Assembly (NCBI GenBank): GCA_014379785.1
Contig: JACMLD010000451.1
Span: forward strand, 1-9,730
Length of the DNA: 9,730 nt
Direction: 5' to 3'
Source: Chitinophagaceae bacterium
Lineage (GTDB): Bacteria; Bacteroidota; Bacteroidia; Chitinophagales; Chitinophagaceae
Shown here: positions 1 through 7,634 of the stretch, piece by piece
Layout: every line of letters begins with the position of its first letter
How positions within the stretch are numbered: position 1 is the first letter of the stretch
Translations under genes and position numbers: made by a program
Notes under the pieces: generated by a model
What the model saw: the letters and a program-made list of their open reading frames with translations, nothing else
Told to the model about the DNA's origin: nothing
The model's database searches: none

Positions 1-960
1 GAAGTAAATAAATATATAGAAGAGGTCACGGATAAAGTAATGGAATACCGTGACAAACCTGCCATCCTTTCATGGAATCTGGGAAATGAAACTTTTAATT
101 TACTGGCTGAAAACTTCTCAGAACCCTATTTGACAAAGGTTCGTCAGGCTTATGTAAGCATGATTGAAAACATTACCATTAAAATCAAATCGATAGACAA
201 ACAACATCCCATATTTACTGGCCTTTACTATACCGATGAGCTCGCTTCAAATCTGCATCTATACCGAGATTTATGCCCTTCGATCGACTATATCGGAATA
301 AATACCTACCACATTTCGCAATTGCGCAAAACAGATTCGATTTTCAAAATTGCAGATTCTGACAGAAAATACTTTGTAAGCGAATTTGGTGGCACCGGCG
401 ATGAAGACAGTGCATACCAGCACTTCAACTCCGACAAAATGATTCTCGAATGGGACGATAATAAAAAGTCATTAAATTTTCAGGACCAATGGAACACTAT
501 CACAAGCGCCAGTAACCGTTGCAACGGTGGCATCGCGTTTTGCTGGTATGATCGATTCGCCGGTACCGCTACGCTGTCTGGTATCACAGATTTCAGGGGC
601 AGAAAAAAACCTGCCTATTATGCGTTACAAAAAAGCTTTACAGGAAATCAACCAGAATATTCGGCGGCAGCATTTATAGTCGGTCCTATCTTCGATCTCA
701 AGCCAAACATGCCCTATGAATTCACCGCACGAATAAATGATCCGTCTTTCTCCAAACTGGAATGGCGCCTCTATAGTGAAGATTTTAAGAAAGAATACCC
801 GTTGATACTTTCTTCCGGAGCAAAAAGAATCTGGCTTAAAGTGCCGGCGAAAAATGAGAGGTTCTATCTGTATGTGTTCGCCGGAGACAATAAAGGCAAT
901 GTGATTACTGCCAGCAAGCCCATCGTTTCATACAAAGGAGTTTACAACGATGACTTATAA
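1..960 (+). CDS. Clan GH-A (GH2/GH5-like) glycoside hydrolase, 5' partial
   Basis: This is the C-terminal part of a retaining glycosidase with a TIM-barrel catalytic domain; the frame is open from base 1, so the true start lies upstream. The ATG at 40 is internal, because the 13 codons before it match the helix that precedes the acid/base strand in the next gene. Counting from that ATG, the strand motif LSWNLGNE carries the probable acid/base Glu17, and VSEFGG carries the probable nucleophile Glu115. The segment GGIAFCWYDRFAG at about 163-175, followed by TDFRGRKKPAYYAL, resembles the last strand and exit of GH2 barrels. Residues about 205-306 look like a beta-sandwich (Ig-like) domain. Its last 11 bases overlap the following gene, which encodes a paralogue with the same architecture, so the two are probably co-translated. 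The export signal and substrate cannot be judged from what is present. The hydrolase assignment is firm at clan level; the exact GH family is not. Confidence 0.85.
   Translation, partial: EVNKYIEEVTDKVMEYRDKPAILSWNLGNETFNLLAENFSEPYLTKVRQAYVSMIENITIKIKSIDKQHPIFTGLYYTDELASNLHLYRDLCPSIDYIGINTYHISQLRKTDSIFKIADSDRKYFVSEFGGTGDEDSAYQHFNSDKMILEWDDNKKSLNFQDQWNTITSASNRCNGGIAFCWYDRFAGTATLSGITDFRGRKKPAYYALQKSFTGNQPEYSAAAFIVGPIFDLKPNMPYEFTARINDPSFSKLEWRLYSEDFKKEYPLILSSGAKRIWLKVPAKNERFYLYVFAGDNKGNVITASKPIVSYKGVYNDDL
934..940 (+). promoter_or_regulatory. Shine-Dalgarno sequence inside the upstream gene
   Basis: AAAGGAG lies 9 bases before the ATG at 950, within the coding sequence of the preceding glycosidase. 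It supports 950 as the start of the second glycosidase over the later in-frame ATGs (codons 13 and 15). It also suggests translation of the two genes is coupled. A strong Shine-Dalgarno sequence is less common in Bacteroidota, so it is worth noting here. Confidence 0.65.
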
Positions 961-2269
961 ATTTTTGATCCTGCTTCTTTCGATCATGATTATGCTGGGC
1001 CACAGCAACAGGTCAAGATATACCAATGTTGCTGCCAAAGTTTCCATCAGAAAAACTGCTGAAGGGTATAGACTTTACAGAGATGGCCAACCCTATACTA
1101 TCAAAGGGGCCGGTACTATCAACGGAAAATACCTGCGACAACTAAAAGATGCAGGGGCTAATTCAATCCGAATCTACGGCACCGAAAATGCGCAGGAAAT
1201 ACTGGATTCCGCACAGTCACTTGACATGACCGTTTTTGTGGGTCTCGATGTAGCCTATGCAAAAAAGGAACTGAATTACAAAGACCATAAGCTCGTTGCC
1301 CGTCAGCAGGAAAAAATAAAACAAATGGTTTTAAAGCTGAAAGACCATCCCGCGTTATTGATGTGGGGGGTTGGCAACGAACCAGGTCTTTATATTTATG
1401 AAAGTCTCCGGGATGTGCCAGAAAATATCGCACTCGCAAAGGCAATCAACAACCTTGCAAAAATGATTCACGAGGTTGACACTGATCATCCAACGGTACT
1501 TTCTGTACCGGGTGGGAGTAAAAGCCGATTGACCAGGTTGCTATCCGATGAAATAGACATCATCGCTTATAACAGTTTTGAACCATTTGATGAGCAGCTC
1601 AGGAAGTCCGCATGGACGGGTCCTTATATAATAACCGAATTTGGAGCATTCGGATACTGGGCCTCAGATCGCACAGAATGGTATAGCCGCATTGAACAAA
1701 CCAGCATTGAAAAGCGGAGGTTTATCCGAAAACAGTACGCCATATTTCAAAACGACAAGCACAATTTTCTCGGCTCATATGCATTTCTATGGGAACAAAA
1801 ACAGGAATATACTACCACCTGGTTCAGTCTTTTCACAGATGAGGGACAACAAACGGAAACTATTGACGAACTGAGCGCATTGTGGAATGGAAAGTCAGCA
1901 GTATATTCCTCGCCGTCCATAAAGACAGTGTTGGTGGATGCGAAATCCGATCTCGAAAGCATTTATCTGAATGCAGGTCAGGCCACAACTGCATCAATCA
2001 CTTTATCGGACAAGCCAATCGTCCCCGTGGCACTGAAATGGGAAATCGAACGGGACACCATTGAATATCTCAATGCGAGCTACAGGCAATCAGTGAAGAA
2101 AGTAGTTGCTTCTGATACATTGTCGCTTTCGCCGGGCAATTCTGTCAGCAACTTAAACATTACCTTCAGAGCCCCCATGCGCGAAGGACCATACCGTATT
2201 TTTTTCTATCTGAAAAACGGCAGCGGTCGCATCTCAACAGCAAACAGTTGCTTCTACGTGCACGAATGA
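950..2269 (+). CDS. Exported clan GH-A (GH2/GH5-like) glycoside hydrolase
   Basis: This 439-residue protein is a predicted retaining glycosidase. Residues 1-17 form a hydrophobic signal or anchor segment with no lipobox Cys, so it should act in the periplasm or outside the outer membrane. The barrel starts at about residue 36, with YRLYRDGQPYTIKGAG and then DAGANSIRIYG, the usual first strands of GH2/GH5-type barrels. HPALLMWGVGNEPG holds the probable acid/base Glu144, and YIITEFGAFG holds the probable nucleophile Glu230. SYAFLWEQK at about 276-284 matches the last barrel strand with its Trp. Residues about 320-439 form an Ig-like domain ending in FYV, which resembles the end of the upstream protein. 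The start is chosen from the AAAGGAG nine bases upstream. Both catalytic Glu are intact, so there is no sign of decay. The substrate is unknown; a beta-glucan or another cell-surface polysaccharide is possible by family analogy only. The gene runs convergently into the T9SS surface-protein gene. Confidence 0.85.
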   Translation: MTYKFLILLLSIMIMLGHSNRSRYTNVAAKVSIRKTAEGYRLYRDGQPYTIKGAGTINGKYLRQLKDAGANSIRIYGTENAQEILDSAQSLDMTVFVGLDVAYAKKELNYKDHKLVARQQEKIKQMVLKLKDHPALLMWGVGNEPGLYIYESLRDVPENIALAKAINNLAKMIHEVDTDHPTVLSVPGGSKSRLTRLLSDEIDIIAYNSFEPFDEQLRKSAWTGPYIITEFGAFGYWASDRTEWYSRIEQTSIEKRRFIRKQYAIFQNDKHNFLGSYAFLWEQKQEYTTTWFSLFTDEGQQTETIDELSALWNGKSAVYSSPSIKTVLVDAKSDLESIYLNAGQATTASITLSDKPIVPVALKWEIERDTIEYLNASYRQSVKKVVASDTLSLSPGNSVSNLNITFRAPMREGPYRIFFYLKNGSGRISTANSCFYVHE

Positions 2270-2407
2270 TCAGGGATACACCAGCAGAGGCTTTTTGCTG
2301 AAAGGATTTTCTAAAATTTCCACCGGGTAAGCAGCAGTATAGTAAATATCTTAAAAGCAGTATTTGTATCAGCACTGGTCCGATTCAAAAGTACAGCCTT
2401 CAGCAGT
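2270..2407. other. Convergent intergenic region
   Basis: These 138 bases separate the stops of two convergent genes, so terminators for both strands would be expected here. Only one modest imperfect hairpin is visible (2282-2300), and it has no U-tract. A short direct repeat, AGCAGTAT, occurs at 2333-2340 and 2356-2363 and is probably chance. No small gene or RNA was recognised. Confidence 0.5.
2282..2300. terminator. Weak imperfect hairpin, possible terminator
   Basis: CAGCAGAG (2282-2289) and TTTTGCTG (2293-2300) can pair over 8 positions around a 3-base loop, two of the pairs being G-U on the plus-strand RNA. It lies 12 bases after the stop of the second glycosidase gene. It is not followed by a clean T run on either strand, so it may be chance, or it may only stabilise the 3' end of the mRNA. 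Confidence 0.25.
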
Positions 2408-5400
2408 TTATTTTCCGGGTTTTATAAGTTTCTTTTCAGCAGTTTCAGTACCGGCGGTGACCTTCACTAAATATATGCCTGCCTGTAGTGACTGCAATCC
2501 TTCACAGGAAAGTATGTTTTGCCCTGCTTCACCCAATTTTTTACTGACATGAACCTGTCTGCCAAGATTGTCGAAAATGCGAACTGTGATCTCGTTTCTC
2601 ACTGCCAGTGTTATTCCCACAACTATTTTATCTGAAAACGGATTGGGTGTGACGCTTAAAGAAAGAGGCTCACTAGTTTTCAAAGAGACAACTTTGCTGT
2701 AGGTTGATCTTCCATCAATATCAACAGATCTTAACCTGTAATAAATAAGTCCGGGTGTTGGATGGATATCCTGAATTTTGTAACTGTTTGTGGTTTGTGT
2801 GCCAAAAGCAGCAACTTTATCAAAGAATGAAAAATTTCTGCCATCTGCACTTTTTTCAATCTCGAAGTGGCTGACGTTCACTTCAGATGTCGTTTTCCAG
2901 TAGAGGTTGACAATCTTACCGGCAACGGAAGCATTAAATTCAAGCAGCCGAAGCGGTAATGTAGCAGAAACTGTTACCGTTGCTGTCTGAAACGATGCAG
3001 CACATCCATTCAGATTGTCTGCCGACAATTTAAGTGAATAAGTCCCTTCGGAAGAAAATGGTCTGGTGATGATTGAAAAACCCGTTGTGTTGGATTTATA
3101 TACGGAAGTCGCATAGCTCACACCACTGTTGTCCATCAGGGCGTACCATGCGTTCGCAGAAATATTGCTGATATTATATGTTACACTCTGGCCTGGAAGA
3201 ACAGATGCTGACAATGGTGTGACCACGGGAGCTGCAGGTGATGTACAGCCCACGGTTGCACTCGAGACGCATGAAGCATTCTCGGAATTGCCGGATGCCT
3301 GAGCAGATACGGTTAAAATGGCCCCTGGATAGAGTGGAAAGGTGACGCTGTTTATATTCCACGTAGTCGCAGCACTGATGGCAGCAGATCCAATCTGTGA
3401 GCCATCCAGAAAAAGCCTGATGGTTCCTGTGAAAGGTCCTGGTATTGTGCCATTCACTGCGGTAGCTGCATCGGTGTAAGTGCCTGTGATCACCGGACAT
3501 GCTGTTGTGGGCGCCAGTACAGCAGCGGACGCTGAAGGCTGTGCAACGCAACCGGCATTTGTAAGCGTTGCATAAAAATTATCCCCGCTCGCTAGAGTGA
3601 GGCCCGTTACTGTCCAGTCGCCGTTGGCAGCGGTGGTAGCCACAGAACCCGTTGCTACACCCGACGGTGCAATACCTTTATACAAAGTCACTGAAGCGCC
3701 ACTGTAGTTAGATATCCCTGATATTGATGTTGCCGTAGCTAGCAACTTACCACTGCTGTTCGTTGTTATGATAGCTGGTTGTGAATAACAACTGACCTGA
3801 AAAGGGTTTGAAACCGTCATGCAGGATGTGCCAGACGACTCATAAATTCTGATTTGATCATTTGCCTTCAGGCTGAGTCCTGTAAAGCTAAACGCGGATG
3901 CAGTTGCTGTAATGGTAGAAATGAATTTTCCGTTAATAAAAAGACGGAGAATATTACCAGACACCGAGCCACTACCATTAATCGTTGTCTGAAACGGAAA
4001 TATGGGCGTGGTAAGTGTAAGGGCATTTGTAGTAAGTCCAGCAAGAGCACTGCTTCCCGAAGAAATACATTCAAAAATCGGTGAAGAATTACACCCGGCG
4101 TTGGAAGTTATCAGCATATATGTTCCATTGACAACATTGCTTGTTCCTCCCGAACATCCGGCTGCGAAATAGGCAAATGTTGTTGAGGTAGGGTAAGTCA
4201 TATTCGTAGTCAATGGATTTGAAAGTGGAGAAGCATTGGTTGTTGGAACCAGATAGACAAGGATTGTGCTACCTGCAGGCATCGTTCCAGATATTCCCTT
4301 TGAAGAAGCGCAGGTTAGAACCGGTGACGCTGTTGCGATGGCGCAACCTGCATTGATGGATGCCGATTGCATGCACATTGATTCACCTGCTGACTGCGCC
4401 TTTGCATAGAAAACATCTCCGGGAACAATGTTTGCTACGATGATATTCCAGGCTTGACTTGTATTAACTGTTGTTGTACCTGCTGACACACCATTTTTGT
4501 AAAGAGTAATCGTTGCTGAAACTGGTTTGGAAACATCCATTCTGTTCCATGTTCCTGAAACAGTGATATTAGATCCGGTGCTGACAGGAGCATTTATGAC
4601 AGGTGCTGCGGTACATGTCGGTGCGGCCCCTGCACCACCCGATGTGAGATCGGTAGGCGTTACTGGTGGCTGCGCGTCAATTACGGATATCCAACCGTTG
4701 GACACTTTTGTATTGGCATCGTTGATTCCATATATATCCGATCTGCTTCCCTGGAGAGCAGAGGAAGGTGAAGTCACCGTTGTTGCAACAAATCTCATCG
4801 AAGCTGGCGATCCGATCGATGAAAGCGGCGCTGTGAAATCATAAAAATAATCGGGATTGCCTGAGTCTGTTGTCAGAGCAACGGAAATCTGCGAATGAGT
4901 ATTCAATGGGAAACTGGTTATCAGCACAGGGCTTGAGTTGCCGTCAACATTGTATACTGCTACCTGGAAATTAGTCTGAAGAACAACTTCATATTCAAAC
5001 CCCGGATTGCCATTGCTTGTATTGGTCGGTGCGATATAATTTGGATCTGGCGATACGCCCGTATTTCCGAATTTTCCGTCGGTATCGATCAGAATGCTGT
5101 ATCCTTTTGACCCGCTGATAATACCACCGATTCTCAATCTAAACAACAGATTTGTGCCGTCCGAAAACAGATAGAAACCACTATTGTCAAGAGATTTTAC
5201 AATGTCCGTGAAACCACCCGATGGGCCCGTAGCCAGATCACCGGTAGGCTCAGTGATGATCGGTGCTATTATCTTAAAAGGTATTTCGCTTTGTGAAATG
5301 TCGTTTGTTGTAAACCCTGCGGTGGTTGCCGACGCATATCCATTGCCATCAGGGTTGAGAATTGTCACACCGTTTCCACCTGCGGGACGCACCACAATGC

Positions 5401-5479
5401 CGGGAGATTGGGCAAGGAGGGCAGTTGGGAACAGGCAAGAGAAAAAGAAAATAAGGCAAACCGGTAGAGACCATTTCAT
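2408..5479 (-). CDS. T9SS-sorted multi-domain surface protein with Ig-like repeats
   Basis: This 1023-residue protein is predicted to pass the inner membrane by Sec and the outer membrane by the type IX system, then to be secreted or anchored on the cell surface. A signal peptide spans residues 1-23 (hydrophobic core, LLA then Gln). Residues about 25-275 form an N-terminal beta-rich domain with an acidic loop, DTDGKFG, at 132-138. Residues about 289-830 hold about six Ser/Thr-rich modules with fold-like strings such as ATITLYKNG and GTIRLFLDG; each is bracketed by a Cys pair 76-84 residues apart. Residues about 841-934 are the fibronectin-like linker starting LPLRLLEFNA that often precedes sorting domains. 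Residues about 938-1023 are the type A sorting domain: PNPFSD, then VRIFDNLGRQV, then LQAGIYLVKV, ending KKLIKPGK. No catalytic motif was recognised, so a role in adhesion or glycan binding is inference. The gene follows an amidohydrolase gene on the same strand after 134 bases. Confidence 0.88.
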   Translation of the reverse strand: MKWSLPVCLIFFFSCLFPTALLAQSPGIVVRPAGGNGVTILNPDGNGYASATTAGFTTNDISQSEIPFKIIAPIITEPTGDLATGPSGGFTDIVKSLDNSGFYLFSDGTNLLFRLRIGGIISGSKGYSILIDTDGKFGNTGVSPDPNYIAPTNTSNGNPGFEYEVVLQTNFQVAVYNVDGNSSPVLITSFPLNTHSQISVALTTDSGNPDYFYDFTAPLSSIGSPASMRFVATTVTSPSSALQGSRSDIYGINDANTKVSNGWISVIDAQPPVTPTDLTSGGAGAAPTCTAAPVINAPVSTGSNITVSGTWNRMDVSKPVSATITLYKNGVSAGTTTVNTSQAWNIIVANIVPGDVFYAKAQSAGESMCMQSASINAGCAIATASPVLTCASSKGISGTMPAGSTILVYLVPTTNASPLSNPLTTNMTYPTSTTFAYFAAGCSGGTSNVVNGTYMLITSNAGCNSSPIFECISSGSSALAGLTTNALTLTTPIFPFQTTINGSGSVSGNILRLFINGKFISTITATASAFSFTGLSLKANDQIRIYESSGTSCMTVSNPFQVSCYSQPAIITTNSSGKLLATATSISGISNYSGASVTLYKGIAPSGVATGSVATTAANGDWTVTGLTLASGDNFYATLTNAGCVAQPSASAAVLAPTTACPVITGTYTDAATAVNGTIPGPFTGTIRLFLDGSQIGSAAISAATTWNINSVTFPLYPGAILTVSAQASGNSENASCVSSATVGCTSPAAPVVTPLSASVLPGQSVTYNISNISANAWYALMDNSGVSYATSVYKSNTTGFSIITRPFSSEGTYSLKLSADNLNGCAASFQTATVTVSATLPLRLLEFNASVAGKIVNLYWKTTSEVNVSHFEIEKSADGRNFSFFDKVAAFGTQTTNSYKIQDIHPTPGLIYYRLRSVDIDGRSTYSKVVSLKTSEPLSLSVTPNPFSDKIVVGITLAVRNEITVRIFDNLGRQVHVSKKLGEAGQNILSCEGLQSLQAGIYLVKVTAGTETAEKKLIKPGK

Positions 5480-5613
5480 AGGAACATTTTTTGTCCCTTG
5501 CTAAACGGCCTGTATTATCAAGTATTATTACAAAATCGGTGGATATGTTGCTACTAAATGCATACAACTAGGAAGGCCTGCTAATTCGACTACGCCAAAC
5601 TCCAATTGCAGCC
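5480..5613. other. Intergenic region upstream of the surface-protein gene
   Basis: These 134 bases lie between two minus-strand genes and could hold a separate promoter for the surface-protein gene. On the minus strand I found no exact match to the Bacteroidota -7 motif TAnnTTTG and no convincing terminator for the amidohydrolase gene. The sequence AGGGACAAAAAATG just before the start is A-rich, as is usual for start sites in this phylum. Nothing else was recognised. Confidence 0.45.
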
Positions 5614-7596
5614 TTATAGTGGCTTTATGGAAAGACTGCTGTAAAGTTTTGCAGCATCGTAAAGCTTGCCGTTGGTTACGATAACACGCGTTTTTCTCAG
5701 ATCCTTTATGTTCTCTGCAGGATTGCCTTCCACAATGAAGAAATCAGCCTTGGTACCATTGACAATTTTGCCTGATACATTTGATTTGCCTGTGTACTGC
5801 GCCGCACCCCAGGTGGCCATCTGCAAGACTTTCGCTGCAGGTATACCGGATTCAGTATAAAGTTCCAGCTCGCGCCGAAGGTCAAAGCCTGCCATGCCAT
5901 CTGTGCCTGGAAGTATGCGGATGCCATTGTCAAAAAGCATTTTGGTGATCTTCTTAAATGCTTCGAACGAATTTTTAAAAGTCGTATCCATGTTCTCCGG
6001 CACAGGCAGGCCGCCGCCACCTGACCTGAACTGTCTTTGCATCTGCATTGGAAAATGGTCGATGAAAGGAGAAATTGCAGGCGACAATACATTGTCCCTG
6101 GCGGTGAACAGCGATTCGAATACCATGAGTGTTGGATCGATCGCGATATTTCCGGCTTTCATCTGCGCAATGAATTTTTTCATATCGGCGCCATTAAGAT
6201 CCAGGCCGGCAGTCTTTGCTGCAGGAATCGAAAACCTCAAAGGAATTCTTGTATCCACCGTGTCTCCAAAAAAATTGAGCGCAAACATATTGAGATGCGT
6301 CACCTCATCATAACCCGCAGCGATAGCTGTTGATGCAGTCATAAATGCCGGTATATGTCCGCATACCCTCATCTTGTTTTTATGCGCCTCTGCTGCCAGC
6401 GGCTTTACCCACTCGGGTTTTATTGAACTGTACAGTTTGATCTGCTGGTAGCCCTTTGCGGCAAACTCGCGGATGGCCGCTATGCCTTCTTCAACGTTAT
6501 TTATTTGCTTACCTGTTGGTGCGGCCATTGGACCTGCACCGTCTATGAACCCGCTAATGATCTCCACGCGTGGACCGATGACCACTCCATCATTGATTGA
6601 TTTCGACAATTTCAACAACGATTCGCCATTGCCCATATCGCGGATATGGGTGACTCCGGCAGCAATATGAAGCAAGCCCTCTTCACCCTCTCCCATATGC
6701 GTATGCATGTCCCACAAACCCGGCACAACCGTTTTGTTTTTTCCATCCATCAATCTGGCCCCTGGCTGTTTCAGCGTATTGGCGGGAGCGATTTTTTCTA
6801 CATTGCCATTGTGAACGAGAATATCCTTGTGTGTAAGCGTGATGGCTTTTTCCGCATCAAAAATAGATACGTCCTGTATCAGCAGGTAAGCGGGAAGCGC
6901 TTCGGGCAGAGATACGCCCAGGCCATTGAAGAATTCTGCTTCGTGTTTTTTCTTGATCGTCAGCAGCTCCGGAATAAATTCCTCATAGCCTTTCAGAATT
7001 AAAGATCTCCAGTCACTGACCGTTGCGAAGTCGTGATAATCTTTGTCAACCCACGCATAATAAGGTGTTAGTCCAAATCCCTTTACTTCCAGCAGTAGAA
7101 TCTTTTTTGCTGCAGCTCCCTTGCCGACAGAATGCTCCTGTAATACCTTCTGAACCGCTTCCCCATATGGAAGCAGGTTGATTCGCTCGCCGTTTGCATG
7201 CATCGCGCGAAAGATATTGCCCGCTTCGGCTTTCAGACCGGAATAAAATGCTTTTCCACTAACTGCCTTTTCTTCGTTCTCAGAAATATTCTTCCATTTT
7301 GCCTTTCCATCGGTCAGACTGAATTCTTCCGTCACCGGATTTTTGAAATAGTCTACGCCAGATGCGCTCATGTATGTCACCACGCTTTCTGCATCTTCCC
7401 GGAAATTCACCCTGATGCTATCGCCTCTGCCACGGTCGTTGAACTGGTACCATTGTGTCAATGAGGCATCCGCATTTTTCCACAGTTTTACAAAACCTTT
7501 TTTCTCACCATTTGATATAAGGAAATATTCGGTAGTGTCCGTTTGCTGGCAGAATGCTGTCACGGGCAACGCAAGAAGAATAAAGAGGAAGCGCAT
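5614..7596 (-). CDS. Secreted amidohydrolase with extra N-terminal domain
   Basis: This 660-residue exported protein belongs to the metal-dependent amidohydrolase superfamily, in the imidazolonepropionase / Xaa-Pro dipeptidase-like branch. It would hydrolyse an amide or peptide-type bond outside the cytoplasm. Residues 1-16 are a signal peptide (LPVTAFC then QQ); Phe before Cys16 argues against a lipoprotein. Residues about 20-225 form a beta-rich domain I cannot assign. The catalytic part starts near 235: LMDGKNKTVVPGLWDMHTH supplies metal ligands His298 and His300. IKLYSS supplies Lys387, probably carboxylated; GHIPA supplies His414; THLNM supplies His434; and PGTDGM supplies Asp566. The full ligand set is present, so activity is likely. 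The C-terminal composite beta domain (KADFFIVEGNP and RVIVTNGKLY) ends as the family expects. The gene lies 38 bases after the DUF3179 gene on the same strand. The substrate cannot be named; a dipeptide or cyclic amide is plausible from the family. Confidence 0.88.
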   Translation of the reverse strand: MRFLFILLALPVTAFCQQTDTTEYFLISNGEKKGFVKLWKNADASLTQWYQFNDRGRGDSIRVNFREDAESVVTYMSASGVDYFKNPVTEEFSLTDGKAKWKNISENEEKAVSGKAFYSGLKAEAGNIFRAMHANGERINLLPYGEAVQKVLQEHSVGKGAAAKKILLLEVKGFGLTPYYAWVDKDYHDFATVSDWRSLILKGYEEFIPELLTIKKKHEAEFFNGLGVSLPEALPAYLLIQDVSIFDAEKAITLTHKDILVHNGNVEKIAPANTLKQPGARLMDGKNKTVVPGLWDMHTHMGEGEEGLLHIAAGVTHIRDMGNGESLLKLSKSINDGVVIGPRVEIISGFIDGAGPMAAPTGKQINNVEEGIAAIREFAAKGYQQIKLYSSIKPEWVKPLAAEAHKNKMRVCGHIPAFMTASTAIAAGYDEVTHLNMFALNFFGDTVDTRIPLRFSIPAAKTAGLDLNGADMKKFIAQMKAGNIAIDPTLMVFESLFTARDNVLSPAISPFIDHFPMQMQRQFRSGGGGLPVPENMDTTFKNSFEAFKKITKMLFDNGIRILPGTDGMAGFDLRRELELYTESGIPAAKVLQMATWGAAQYTGKSNVSGKIVNGTKADFFIVEGNPAENIKDLRKTRVIVTNGKLYDAAKLYSSLSIKPL

Positions 7597-7634
7597 GGGA
7601 TGTTTTTTGAAAGATATGACGGATTTTTAAACTA

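Noticed and set aside
3174..3551. 125-codon minus-strand frame inside the surface-protein gene
   Set aside because: It is an alternative frame of a gene with a signal peptide and sorting domain. Its Cys/His/Arg-rich translation looks like a frame shadow.
5894..6313. 139-codon plus-strand open frame opposite the amidohydrolase gene
   Set aside because: It is antisense to the catalytic domain coding region and overlaps another spurious frame; there is no support for expression.
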